A stretch of 7,734 nucleotides of DNA, taken from positions 1 through 7,734 of the forward strand of contig URYM01000087.1 in assembly GCA_900552095.1 (NCBI GenBank). Reading direction: 5' to 3'. Shown here piece after piece: positions 1-6,299 of the stretch (position 1 is the first letter of the stretch; the number at the start of each line of letters is the position of its first letter). The stretch comes from an uncultured Blautia sp. GTDB taxonomy: Bacteria; Bacillota; Clostridia; Lachnospirales; Lachnospiraceae. Both the position numbers and the translations under genes were made by a program. The notes below the pieces were generated by a model. That model worked only from the letters and a program-made list of their open reading frames with translations, made no database searches and was not told the DNA's origin.

Positions 1-609
1 GCGGGGATCTGCTGCGGCGGAAGGCAGACAGGCAGGTGAGGAGAGAGCTTCCACTTCTTCCGGAGCGGGGATCTCTTCTTCCTGAATGCTGTTTTCTGGA
101 GCGGGGGTCTCTTCTTCCTGAACACTACTTTCCGGAGAGACGGGAGATTCGGTATCTTCAGGCGGAGTGTTTTGCGGCTCTTTTTCCGGGGAGGGTGTCT
201 GCGGCGGAGCCGGATTGGAAAAGAGGCGGAAGGATTCGGGGTGTATGGGGTGGTCATCCCAGGCAGTTCCGAAAAAAAGATCCTTTTCAGAACGGATCAC
301 AAGACCATTTAGCTGGTCGAAAGAAAAGGGAAAACCGCCGATTTTCAGAGGATCGGTCACAAGACGGGTCAGAAAGATACCGTTTCCGGTTCTGGCCTGG
401 TGAAGGGGAAGGGCGGTCAGGCTGTCTCCTTCGCGGACGAAACCGCAGACTGAGAGGGGAATGCCGGAGGGCAGGGAGGGGATTTTCATATGAATCTCCA
501 GAGCGCAGACTCCGTTTCTTACTTCTGCCCGGACAAAACCACGGTTTTGTCCGCGGACATTCTGGCGATATTCATAAAGATAAGAGATGAAACGTCGGTA
601 ATCAGACAT
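1..609 (-). CDS. DUF6128-like protein of unknown function, partial (3' end off the window)
   Basis: The reading frame starts at ATG 609 (minus strand) and stays open for 203 codons to the window edge, so the C-terminus is missing. An AAAGGA ribosome binding site (619-624) lies 9 nt upstream. The N-terminus (MSDYRRFISYLYEYRQNVRG, then NRGFVRAEVRNG and LEIHMK) matches my recollection of the DUF6128 family, found mainly in Lachnospiraceae; no biochemical role is known to me. Residues 1 to about 130 look like a compact beta-rich domain ending near FGTAWDDHPIHPESF. After that the chain becomes low-complexity, rich in Pro, Glu and Ser, with a 12-residue repeat. There is no signal peptide or membrane segment in the visible part. 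It is divergent from tadA, with 85 bp between the starts. The family name is from memory, so treat it as likely rather than proven; the gene itself is secure. Confidence 0.8.
   Translation of the reverse strand, partial: MSDYRRFISYLYEYRQNVRGQNRGFVRAEVRNGVCALEIHMKIPSLPSGIPLSVCGFVREGDSLTALPLHQARTGNGIFLTRLVTDPLKIGGFPFSFDQLNGLVIRSEKDLFFGTAWDDHPIHPESFRLFSNPAPPQTPSPEKEPQNTPPEDTESPVSPESSVQEEETPAPENSIQEEEIPAPEEVEALSSPACLPSAAADPR
62..133. repeat. Two tandem 36-bp repeats coding a Pro/Glu-rich linker
   Basis: Two near-identical 36-bp units (62-97 and 98-133) begin with GGAGCGGGG and share the core TCTCTTCTTCCTGAA; a few bases of a third unit follow at 134. On the minus strand they encode PESSVQEEETPA and PENSIQEEEIPA in the tail of the DUF6128-like protein. 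The period is a multiple of three, so changes in copy number would keep the frame. Confidence 0.85.
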
Positions 610-694
610 AGAAAACGATCCTTTCAGAGCGTCACAGGATTTACACTACCCTATGCGGAAAAAAAGCAGAATATCACGGAACAGGGGATTTTTT

Positions 695-1189
695 ATGGAA
701 CATGAAAAGTATATGAGAGAAGCCATCAGGCAGGCAAAAAAGGCAGAAGCGCTGGGGGAGGTTCCCATCGGCTGTGTGATTGTCTGCGGGGATAAAATCA
801 TTGCCCGGGGTTATAACAGGAGGAACACGGATAAGAATACGCTGTCCCACGCCGAACTGAATGCGATCCGCAGGGCCAGTAAAAAACTGGGCGACTGGAG
901 GCTGGAAGGGTGCACTCTTTATGTGACGCTGGAACCGTGTCAGATGTGCGCCGGAGCGATCGTGCAGGCCCGGGTGGATCGGGTGGTGATCGGAAGTATG
1001 AATCCCAAGGCGGGCTGCGCCGGATCAATTCTGAACCTTCTTCAGATCCAGCAGTTTAATCATCAGGTGGAGATTGTGCGGGGAGTGCTGGAGGAAGAGT
1101 GCAGTTCTATGCTTTCCGGCTTTTTCCGGGAACTGCGGGAGCAGAAAAAGAAGAAAAAACTGGAAAACTCTCAGGGGAAAACCAGTTGA
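695..1189 (+). CDS. tadA: tRNA-specific adenosine(34) deaminase TadA
   Basis: TadA deaminates the wobble adenosine of tRNA-Arg(ACG) to inosine so that it can read CGU, CGC and CGA codons; it acts in the cytoplasm as a zinc-dependent homodimer. The 164-residue product has the full cytidine/deoxycytidylate deaminase signature: H52-A-E54 (zinc ligand His and proton-shuttling Glu) and P81-C82-x-x-C85 (two zinc ligands), with the early motif EVPIGCVIV at 22-30. Length is normal for bacterial TadA. I chose ATG 695 over an upstream in-frame ATG at 653 because an AGGGGA site lies 6 nt before it and because MEHEKYMREAI is the usual TadA N-terminus. The C-terminus is a Lys-rich tail (KKKKK near residue 150). 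The TGA stop overlaps the -35 box of the tRNA-Ser promoter. No clear promoter of its own is visible in the 85-bp gap to the divergent gene. Confidence 0.96.
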   Translation: MEHEKYMREAIRQAKKAEALGEVPIGCVIVCGDKIIARGYNRRNTDKNTLSHAELNAIRRASKKLGDWRLEGCTLYVTLEPCQMCAGAIVQARVDRVVIGSMNPKAGCAGSILNLLQIQQFNHQVEIVRGVLEEECSSMLSGFFRELREQKKKKKLENSQGKTS

Positions 1190-1214
1190 CGGGAGCCACA
1201 AGAGGCATTATAAT
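1186..1214 (+). promoter_or_regulatory. Near-consensus housekeeping-sigma promoter for tRNA-Ser
   Basis: TTGACG (1186-1191), a 17-nt spacer and a perfect TATAAT (1209-1214) predict a start near 1221, five bases before the mature tRNA. The -35 box shares bases with the tadA stop codon (TGA 1187-1189), so the two genes have no spacer between them. The matches and spacing are what a strong stable-RNA promoter should show. Confidence 0.85.
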
Positions 1215-1225
1215 GCTAATGGTAA

Positions 1226-1313
1226 GGAGATGTACCCAAGCGGCTGAAGGGACCGCACTCGAAATGCGGCAGGCCGGGTGACCGGTGCGAGGGTTCAAAT
1301 CCCTCCATCTCCG
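1226..1313 (+). tRNA. tRNA-Ser (anticodon CGA)
   Basis: This 88-nt class II tRNA reads UCG codons. The acceptor stem is GGAGATG (1226-1232) with CATCTCC (1306-1312) and discriminator G1313, the base expected for serine tRNAs. The anticodon stem is CCGCA/TGCGG around loop CTCGAAA, with the anticodon CGA at 1260-1262. A long variable arm (CCGG-GTGA-CCGG, 1274-1285) marks it as a Ser-type class II tRNA. The T arm is GAGGG-TTCAAAT-CCCTC (1289-1305). The CCA end is not encoded; GTTTAAAA follows, so CCA must be added by nucleotidyltransferase. Confidence 0.97.
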
Positions 1314-1340
1314 TTTAAAAGGCAGCACAAAGAGGTAAGG

Positions 1341-1455
1341 TGACGCGAAGCAGGTGAAATTTTGAGTAAGTTTCCGGGAGCGGCTTTGGAACTGCGGTTC
1401 AGAGCGCTGGAAGGCCGGATTCTCAAATTTGTACCTGTTTTCTTTTTGCGCGTCA
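1341..1455 (+). promoter_or_regulatory. Long imperfect hairpin leader between tRNA-Ser and the MATE gene
   Basis: TGACGCG (1341-1347) pairs perfectly with CGCGTCA (1449-1455). Nested inside, CAGGT (1351-1355) pairs with ACCTG (1433-1437), and AAATTT-GAG (1357-1366, one bulged T) pairs with CTCAAATTT (1422-1430). At the tip, GCTTTGGAAC (1383-1392) and GTTCAGAGC (1397-1405) pair around a TGCG loop with one bulge and a G-U pair. The nested helices and internal loops look like a structured RNA rather than chance. I match no known riboswitch class: I see neither the yybP-ykoY signature nor a ykkC/guanidine signature. I find no flanking target-site duplication, which argues against a MITE. It may be simply an oversized terminator or a cis-regulatory leader of the exporter. 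Confidence 0.45.
1351..1447 (+). terminator. Candidate intrinsic terminator or attenuator before the MATE gene
   Basis: The inner stem (CAGGT...ACCTG closing the AAATTT-GAG / CTCAAATTT helix) is followed directly by TTTTCTTTTT (1438-1447), the arrangement of a Rho-independent terminator. It would stop transcripts coming from the tRNA-Ser promoter. Because it lies 28 nt upstream of the MATE start codon, it could also be a regulated attenuator. The loop region is large (about 55 nt, itself folded), which is unusual for a simple terminator. Confidence 0.5.
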
Positions 1456-1475
1456 GACACAGAGGGAGGAAGTTA

Positions 1476-2816
1476 ATGATGGAAGACAAGTTAATGACGG
1501 AAGGGAGTATCTGGAAAAAAATCCTGTTCTTTTCCATTCCGCTGATTCTGGGCAATCTGCTGCAGCAGATGTATAATACGGTAGATTCCATTATCGTGGG
1601 AAATTATGTGGGCAGCAACGCGCTGGCGGCGGTGGGGTCCAGCACTTCTCTGATCGGTCTTCTCATCGCGTTCAGCCAGGGGGCTTCTGTGGGAGCTGGG
1701 GTCATTGTTGCCCAGCATCTGGGAGCCGGGAAGAAAAAAGAGGTACAGACTGCGGTTCACACGGCTCTTGCGGTAGCGGTACTGCTGGGGCTGATCTTAA
1801 GCGGAGCCGGACTTCTGTTCAGTCCGCAGGTGCTGACCTGGATGGGAACTCCCGAGGCGGTGATGAAAGAGTCTGTTGTTTATTTGCGGATTTATTCCGG
1901 AGGACTGATCTTCAGCATTATTTACAATATGGCTGCGGGAGTGATGAATGCGGCGGGCAATTCCAGACGGCCTCTGCTGTATCTGGGAATTGCATCTGTG
2001 ACAAATATCATCCTGGATCTGGTGCTGATCCGGGGACTGAATATGGGGGTAGCAGGAGCTGCTGTGGCCACGGATATCAGTCAGCTGCTTTCCTGTGTGC
2101 TGGCTCTTATTTATCTGATCCGGGTAAATGCCAGTTACCGGGTGCGTCTGCGGGAAATCCGCATTGAGAAGCGCATGGCTTCCTCTATTATAAAGGTAGG
2201 ACTTCCCACGGGGATCCAGAACATGGTGATCTCCTTCTCCAATGTGCTGGTGCAGGCCAGTGTCAACAGTTTTGGCGCGATGGCCATGGCGGGATTCGGA
2301 GCTTACCTGAAGGTGGATGGGTTTAATATTCTTCCGGTTATGAGTTTCAGCATGGCGGTGACAACCTTTGTGGGGCAGAATTATGGAGCAGGGAAAACGG
2401 ACCGGGTCAGGAAGGGAATGTGGGTCACGGTGGGGATGAGTGTAATCTATACGGCGCTCACAGGCGTCCTTCTTCTGGCTTTTGCACATCCGGTAATCGG
2501 TCTTTTTTCAAAGGATCCCGAGGTGATCGCCTATGGCGTGCAGGCTATGAAATATTTCTGCCCGTTCTATTTTCTGCTGGGTATTCTGCATTCTCTGGCA
2601 GGTGCAGTCCGGGGGACGGGAAAGACGGTTCCGCCCATGGTGATCCTTCTGGCAGCTTTATGTGTATTCCGCGTTTTCTGGGTACAGCTGATTGTCCCCA
2701 GATTTGATACGATCGACGGGGTATACCTGCTCTATCCGGTGTCCTGGGCGCTGGGGCTGCTTATGATGGCTGTTTACACCTGGAAGGGAAATTGGCTGCC
2801 CGGTCTGAAAAAATGA
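1476..2816 (+). CDS. MATE family multidrug efflux transporter
   Basis: This 446-residue membrane protein belongs to the multidrug and toxic compound extrusion family (two MatE domains, normally 12 transmembrane helices), which exports cationic drugs and metabolites using a Na+ or H+ gradient. The N-terminus is typical of clostridial members: ITKP-like start TEGSIWKKILFFSIPLILGN, then QQMYNTVDSIIVGNYVG, ALAAVGSS and GVIVAQHLGAG, which repeat in weaker form in the second half (VGQNYGAG). The length is normal for the family. An in-frame TTG at 1362 would extend it by 38 residues, but that start lies inside the leader hairpin and encodes nothing MATE-like. I chose ATG 1476 (or the adjacent ATG 1479) because GGGAGGA at 1464-1470 is well placed for both. 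The substrate cannot be told from sequence. No separate promoter is evident, so read-through past the upstream hairpin may control expression (inference). Confidence 0.93.
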   Translation: MMEDKLMTEGSIWKKILFFSIPLILGNLLQQMYNTVDSIIVGNYVGSNALAAVGSSTSLIGLLIAFSQGASVGAGVIVAQHLGAGKKKEVQTAVHTALAVAVLLGLILSGAGLLFSPQVLTWMGTPEAVMKESVVYLRIYSGGLIFSIIYNMAAGVMNAAGNSRRPLLYLGIASVTNIILDLVLIRGLNMGVAGAAVATDISQLLSCVLALIYLIRVNASYRVRLREIRIEKRMASSIIKVGLPTGIQNMVISFSNVLVQASVNSFGAMAMAGFGAYLKVDGFNILPVMSFSMAVTTFVGQNYGAGKTDRVRKGMWVTVGMSVIYTALTGVLLLAFAHPVIGLFSKDPEVIAYGVQAMKYFCPFYFLLGILHSLAGAVRGTGKTVPPMVILLAALCVFRVFWVQLIVPRFDTIDGVYLLYPVSWALGLLMMAVYTWKGNWLPGLKK

Positions 2817-2836
2817 CAAACGATCATATAATAACC

Positions 2837-2865
2837 TTGCGGAAAAAGGGTAAATGTTATAAACT
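2837..2865 (+). promoter_or_regulatory. Probable promoter of the split transketolase genes
   Basis: TTGCGG (2837-2842), a 17-nt spacer and TAAACT (2860-2865) form a plausible housekeeping promoter; TATAAA at 2858-2863 is an alternative -10 with a 15-nt spacer. It lies about 70 bp before the first transketolase gene, whose AAGGTGG ribosome binding site is at 2921-2927. An inverted repeat CCTTGC (2835-2840) / GCAAGG (2869-2874) brackets the promoter and could be an operator or a weak hairpin. I see no good terminator for the MATE gene in this gap. Confidence 0.45.
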
Positions 2866-2934
2866 ATAGCAAGGGAAGAGTGTTCTGGCGGGGACATTTT
2901 TCACTAAGGAATAAAGAGAAAAGGTGGTAAGACG

Positions 2935-3771
2935 ATGAACAAGTTAGAACTTCAGAAGATGGCAAATGAAGTCCGCAAAGATGTTATTGTGGCGACTCAT
3001 GCAGCCAAATCCGGTCATCCGGGCGGATCTCTTTCAGCAGCAGATATTTTTACTTATCTGTATTTTGCGGAGATGAACGTAGATCCGAAGGATCCGAAGA
3101 ATCCGGATCGCGACCGTTTCGTGCTTTCCAAGGGACATACAGCTCCCGGCTATTACTCTGCACTGGCAGAGAGAGGCTTCTTCCCCAAGGAAGAACTGCT
3201 CAGACTGCGTAAAGTAGGATCCTATCTGCAGGGACATCCCGATATGAAACATATCCCGGGCGTGGATATGTCCAGCGGTTCTCTGGGACAGGGAATTTCC
3301 GCAGCGGTAGGTATGGCGCTGTCAGGAAAGATGGATGGAAAAGACTACCGGGTTTATACGCTGCTGGGCGACGGTGAGATTCAGGAAGGCCAGGTGTGGG
3401 AGGCCGCTATGTTTGCCGGTCACCGGAAGCTGGACAATCTGGTTGTAATCGTAGACAACAATAATCTTCAGATCGATGGAAAGATCGGGGACGTCTGCTC
3501 TCCCTATCCGATCGACGAGAAATTTAAAGCATTCAATTTCCATGTGATTAATGTAAATGGACATGATATGGACGAACTGGCTGCAGCATTCAAAGAAGCC
3601 AGAGAGACCAAGGGGATGCCCACCGCGATCGTGGCTAAGACGATTAAGGGCAAGGGAGTGTCCTTTATGGAGGATAACGCTGCATGGCACGGAACCGCTC
3701 CCAATGATGAGCAGTATGAAACTGCAATGAAAGATTTAGAGAAGGCAGGTGACGCATTATGTCAGATGTAA
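2935..3771 (+). CDS. Transketolase, N-terminal (TPP-binding) subunit
   Basis: This 278-residue protein is the first half of a two-gene transketolase, which moves two-carbon units between ketoses and aldoses in the non-oxidative pentose phosphate pathway. It carries the thiamine diphosphate pyrophosphate-binding module: SGHPGG (26-31), KGHTAP (66-71), SLGQG (116-120), the GDG motif at 145-147 starting GDGEIQEG, and N175-N176-N177 that closes the Mg-TPP site; WHG at 251-253 is also typical. The single-chain enzyme is about 650 residues, so this half is complete for the split form. The ATG at 2935 is preceded by AAGGTGG with 7-nt spacing. It overlaps the downstream gene by 13 nt, so the two halves are likely made in equal amounts. 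Other split TPP enzymes, such as a sulfosugar transketolase, look similar, but no sulfosugar genes are nearby. Confidence 0.95.
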   Translation: MNKLELQKMANEVRKDVIVATHAAKSGHPGGSLSAADIFTYLYFAEMNVDPKDPKNPDRDRFVLSKGHTAPGYYSALAERGFFPKEELLRLRKVGSYLQGHPDMKHIPGVDMSSGSLGQGISAAVGMALSGKMDGKDYRVYTLLGDGEIQEGQVWEAAMFAGHRKLDNLVVIVDNNNLQIDGKIGDVCSPYPIDEKFKAFNFHVINVNGHDMDELAAAFKEARETKGMPTAIVAKTIKGKGVSFMEDNAAWHGTAPNDEQYETAMKDLEKAGDALCQM

Positions 3772-4697
3772 AGAAAATTGCAACCAGAGAGAGTTTTGGA
3801 AACGCTCTGGCAGAGCTGGGAAAAGAGCATCCGGAAGTAGTAGTGCTGGACGCGGATCTGGCAGGCGCTACCAAGACGGGCGTATTTAAGAAAGCGTTTC
3901 CGGAGCGTCATATCGACTGTGGTATTGCAGAGTGCAATATGATGGGAATTGCAGCAGGACTGGCTACTACGGGAAAGGTTCCCTTTGCCAGCACCTTTGC
4001 TATGTTTGCGGCGGGACGGGCTTTTGAGCAGGTTCGCAATTCTGTCGGCTATCCGAAGCTGAATGTGAAAATCGGAGCTACCCACGCGGGAATCTCCGTG
4101 GGTGAAGATGGCGCTACCCATCAGTGTAATGAGGATCTGGCTCTGATGAGAACGATTCCCGGCATGGTAGTGATCAACCCGTCTGATGACGTGGAGGCGA
4201 AGGCGGCTGTAAAGGCAGCTTACGAGCACAAGGGACCGGTTTATATGCGTTTTGGCCGTCTGGCTGTTCCGGTGATCAATGATAATCCGGATTACAAATT
4301 TGAACTGGGCAAGGGCGTTGTGTTAAGAGAGGGAAAAGATCTTACCATCATTGCCACCGGACTTTGTGTGGCAGAGTCCCTGGCAGCGGCTGAGAAGCTG
4401 GCAGCTGACGGCGTGGAGGCGAAAGTGATCAACATCCATACGATCAAACCTCTGGATGAGGAACTGGTCGTAGCAGCGGCAAAAGAAACCGGAAAAGTTG
4501 TGACGGTCGAGGAACATTCCATCATCGGCGGTCTGGGAAGTGCAGTCTGCGATGCTCTGTCCGCACAGGCACCCACTCCGGTTCTGAAGATCGGAGTTAT
4601 GGATACCTTTGGTGAGTCCGGCCCGGCAGCAGAGCTGGTAAAGAAATACGGTCTGGACAGCGAGAGCATTTACAGCAAAGTAAAGGCCTGGATTTAA
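3759..4697 (+). CDS. Transketolase, C-terminal subunit
   Basis: This 312-residue protein supplies the pyrimidine-binding domain and the C-terminal domain of transketolase. The motif DCGIAECNMMGIAAGLA (53-69) contains E58, the position of the catalytic glutamate that activates the TPP aminopyrimidine. STFAMF (78-83) and the run from THAG at 108 through GEDGATHQCNED (115-126) line the substrate channel in this family. The C-terminal domain has the usual EEHSIIGGLGSAV (251-263). The ATG at 3759 lies inside the end of the N-terminal subunit gene, and AGGTGA at 3747-3752 is its ribosome binding site, so translation is probably coupled. The active site of transketolase forms between the two domains, so neither subunit should work alone. 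Length is normal for the split form. Confidence 0.95.
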   Translation: MSDVKKIATRESFGNALAELGKEHPEVVVLDADLAGATKTGVFKKAFPERHIDCGIAECNMMGIAAGLATTGKVPFASTFAMFAAGRAFEQVRNSVGYPKLNVKIGATHAGISVGEDGATHQCNEDLALMRTIPGMVVINPSDDVEAKAAVKAAYEHKGPVYMRFGRLAVPVINDNPDYKFELGKGVVLREGKDLTIIATGLCVAESLAAAEKLAADGVEAKVINIHTIKPLDEELVVAAAKETGKVVTVEEHSIIGGLGSAVCDALSAQAPTPVLKIGVMDTFGESGPAAELVKKYGLDSESIYSKVKAWI

Positions 4698-4724
4698 AAA
4701 AGATTTAAGTTAAGATTTATATTG

Positions 4725-4757
4725 AAGAACCCCCGGGGCAGCGCCCTGGGGGTTCTT
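4725..4757. terminator. Bidirectional intrinsic terminator between convergent operons
   Basis: AAGAACCCCC (4725-4734) pairs perfectly with GGGGGTTCTT (4748-4757). The inner bases GGGGC/GCCCT extend it to a 15-bp stem with a three-base AGC loop. The T-rich run is short on both sides (TTCTTGTCTT on plus, TTCTTCAATAT on minus), but the symmetric stem sits exactly between the transketolase stop (4697) and the dltX stop (4761), so it can serve both. Confidence 0.85.
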
Positions 4758-4760
4758 GTC

Positions 4761-4925
4761 TTAGAACTGTGCGTAAATAAATTTCGGAGCCGTAGAAAGG
4801 TTGGCATTCATCAGATAGAGATACAGGATCACCATCAGAAGATAGAAGGCCAGAACCCAAAGAGCGAAGGCAAGCTTCGGGCGGCTCTTAATTTTGTTTT
4901 GCAAATTGGTAAAGAGCTTTATCAA
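4761..4925 (-). CDS. dltX: DltX-like small membrane protein of teichoic acid D-alanylation
   Basis: This 54-residue protein has a basic N-terminus (IKLFTNLQNKIKSRPK), one transmembrane helix (about residues 19-40, LAFALWVLAFYLLMV then ILYLYLM) and a C-terminus ending KFIYAQF. DltX proteins are about 50 residues with one helix and end in a conserved FIYNxF-type motif; its tyrosine is reported to take part in handing D-alanine across the membrane between DltB and DltD. The start is TTG 4925, because an in-frame TGA lies two codons upstream, AAAGGA (4936-4941) is 10 nt before it, and no ATG occurs before the helix. It overlaps the end of dltD by 38 nt in another frame. In Bacilli dltX precedes dltA; here it is last. 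The usual Asn of the motif is Ala (FIYAQF). The assignment rests on size, helix, C-terminal motif and operon context. Confidence 0.82.
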   Translation of the reverse strand: MIKLFTNLQNKIKSRPKLAFALWVLAFYLLMVILYLYLMNANLSTAPKFIYAQF

Positions 4926-6057
4926 CGGTCAGCCATCCTTTCTGTGCCAGATGCACGCTGTCTTCAAAGAAATATTTCGTGTGTTCTTCGCCGGAGAGAT
5001 CGGCTACGACTGTACCGTCGAATTCGGCGGCCAGTTCCCGGATATTCTGATAGTAATTCTGACGGGCTTCCTGGGGGAATTCTGTGAAATCATACCAGTA
5101 ACCGTTGACCGGGAGAATGACGATCATAGGGGTGATGGACAGATCCCGGCAGACAGAGAGGAAGATCCTCAGGTCGTCGTACTCCGGGGAATTGCCGTAG
5201 CCTGTGATGGCGTCTGCGTCTGCGCCCTTTTTCTCAGGCATGCGGGGAACGATTTCTTCATAGCTGGCCTCATCCATATAAAACTCATTCTGCTGGTGGA
5301 CGTCTCCGTAGGCATTTGCCTCCTGTTCCAGACTTTCCCAGTCCGGTTCGGAGGAGGAGAGCGTTTGGTCTGGCTGATAGGCCAGTCCTGCCAGGTGAGC
5401 CTGGTTTACAATGCCCGCCATATCTTTTTCTGCCAGAAAACGTTCATATACCTGGAAATAGAGGTTCTGGAAGAAGTTAAGATCTTCTCCGGAAGCTCTT
5501 TTGTTGTAGGATTTTACCCGGTCAAGAGCGGCCGGATCGGCCTGTAGCAGAGTTTCGGTCCGCTCCATGATTGCTTCCCGGGTTTCCTGGGAGAGATTGG
5601 GATTTTCCAGCATTCCCAAATAATGTGTCTCAGAGAAGCGGGAGGCAAAAGCCTTATCAACTACGCCGGTTTTGCGGAACCACTGGGGTGACAGAAGGAG
5701 AACCGCTTTTTTATTTTCTATCTCATCACCGATAGAAGCCAGTGTGATCGCATGGCTCAGGGACTGGTAGTAGCCGGCGCCGATCAGCATTGTATTCAGA
5801 TCTGTGTCACGGAAAAGCTGATTGGGGTGACAGGGCAGATCTTTTCCATGCTGAAATTCAGAGGAACCGAAGACAACCAGTGAATTTTCATCCAGATTTG
5901 CCCGGATACCGGCCCGGGAGAGAGATTTTACATCTTCAGACCAGGTGGAAAAGGCATTGTTGTTAAAATCCAGATGGCTTTTGTTGTATTGATGATAGCC
6001 GAAGGCGGTTCCGAGGAAGAGGACTCCGGCCATCAGAAAAGCAGCAAGTTTTTTCAC
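4888..6057 (-). CDS. dltD: D-alanyl-lipoteichoic acid biosynthesis protein DltD
   Basis: DltD is a membrane-anchored extracytoplasmic enzyme with an SGNH-hydrolase-like fold that places D-alanine on teichoic acid chains. The 389-residue product has one N-terminal helix (residues 4-20, AAFLMAGVLFLGTAFGY), the family motif GSSE (64-67) holding the nucleophile serine, and D366-S-V-H369 near the C-terminus, which fits the Asp/His part of the triad. SPQWF (123-127) and ILPVNGYWYDFT (314-325) are also DltD-like. The start is GTG 6057: it has AAGGAG (6066-6071) 8 nt upstream, inside the end of dltC, and follows the dltC stop by 4 nt. Length is close to the family norm. Adding D-alanine lowers the negative charge of the wall and raises resistance to cationic peptides. 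Confidence 0.95.
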   Translation of the reverse strand: MKKLAAFLMAGVLFLGTAFGYHQYNKSHLDFNNNAFSTWSEDVKSLSRAGIRANLDENSLVVFGSSEFQHGKDLPCHPNQLFRDTDLNTMLIGAGYYQSLSHAITLASIGDEIENKKAVLLLSPQWFRKTGVVDKAFASRFSETHYLGMLENPNLSQETREAIMERTETLLQADPAALDRVKSYNKRASGEDLNFFQNLYFQVYERFLAEKDMAGIVNQAHLAGLAYQPDQTLSSSEPDWESLEQEANAYGDVHQQNEFYMDEASYEEIVPRMPEKKGADADAITGYGNSPEYDDLRIFLSVCRDLSITPMIVILPVNGYWYDFTEFPQEARQNYYQNIRELAAEFDGTVVADLSGEEHTKYFFEDSVHLAQKGWLTVDKALYQFAKQN

Positions 6058-6061
6058 GGTT

Positions 6062-6292
6062 TCAGCTCCTTGAAGCTACGAGAGCCAGAATTTTATTGGG
6101 TGTATTAATGTCGCTGCGCTCTACTTCGGAGGGGGCGATCACGATTCCCAGCTGATCTTCGATGGACACCAGCATCTCTGCAAAACCGAGAGAGTCCATC
6201 AGATCGGATTCAAAAAGGTCGATGTCCAGGTCTTCACGGACTACGGAGTCCTCACAAATTTCTTCCAGAATTTCCAAAACTGTTTCCTGCAT
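6062..6292 (-). CDS. dltC: D-alanyl carrier protein DltC
   Basis: DltC is the small acyl-carrier-like protein that receives D-alanine from DltA on a phosphopantetheine arm. The 76-residue product shows the carrier-protein attachment motif M32-D-S34-L-G, with S34 as the modified serine, and the acidic helix ends expected of a carrier protein (ILEEICED, DLDIDLFESD). I place the start at ATG 6292 rather than the in-frame ATG at 6307, because the GGAGGT ribosome binding site (6300-6305) overlaps that upstream codon and is spaced 7 nt from 6292. It lies 28 nt after dltB and 4 nt before dltD, within one operon. Length is normal (about 78 residues in Bacilli). Confidence 0.95.
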   Translation of the reverse strand: MQETVLEILEEICEDSVVREDLDIDLFESDLMDSLGFAEMLVSIEDQLGIVIAPSEVERSDINTPNKILALVASRS

Positions 6293-6299
6293 AATAATT

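Noticed and set aside
36..590. A 184-residue plus-strand frame at the left end
   Set aside because: Its Arg/Gly-rich composition is the antisense shadow of the DUF6128-like gene, which has the better start, ribosome binding site and family match.
1341..1455. MITE or insertion-sequence remnant
   Set aside because: The ends form an inverted repeat, but there is no target-site duplication and the nested helices with a T-tract fit an RNA structure better.
1362..1475. A 38-residue N-terminal extension of the MATE protein from TTG 1362
   Set aside because: It lies within the hairpin leader, lacks a good ribosome binding site and has no MATE-like residues; GGGAGGA before ATG 1476 is a much better start.
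1314..1475. SRP RNA (ffs) gene after the tRNA
   Set aside because: Only about 15 bases resemble the conserved helix; the GGAA-type tetraloop and the opposite strand of that helix are absent.
4894..5547. A 217-residue plus-strand frame opposite dltD
   Set aside because: It is antisense to a clear DltD sequence, has no ribosome binding site and no recognisable domain.
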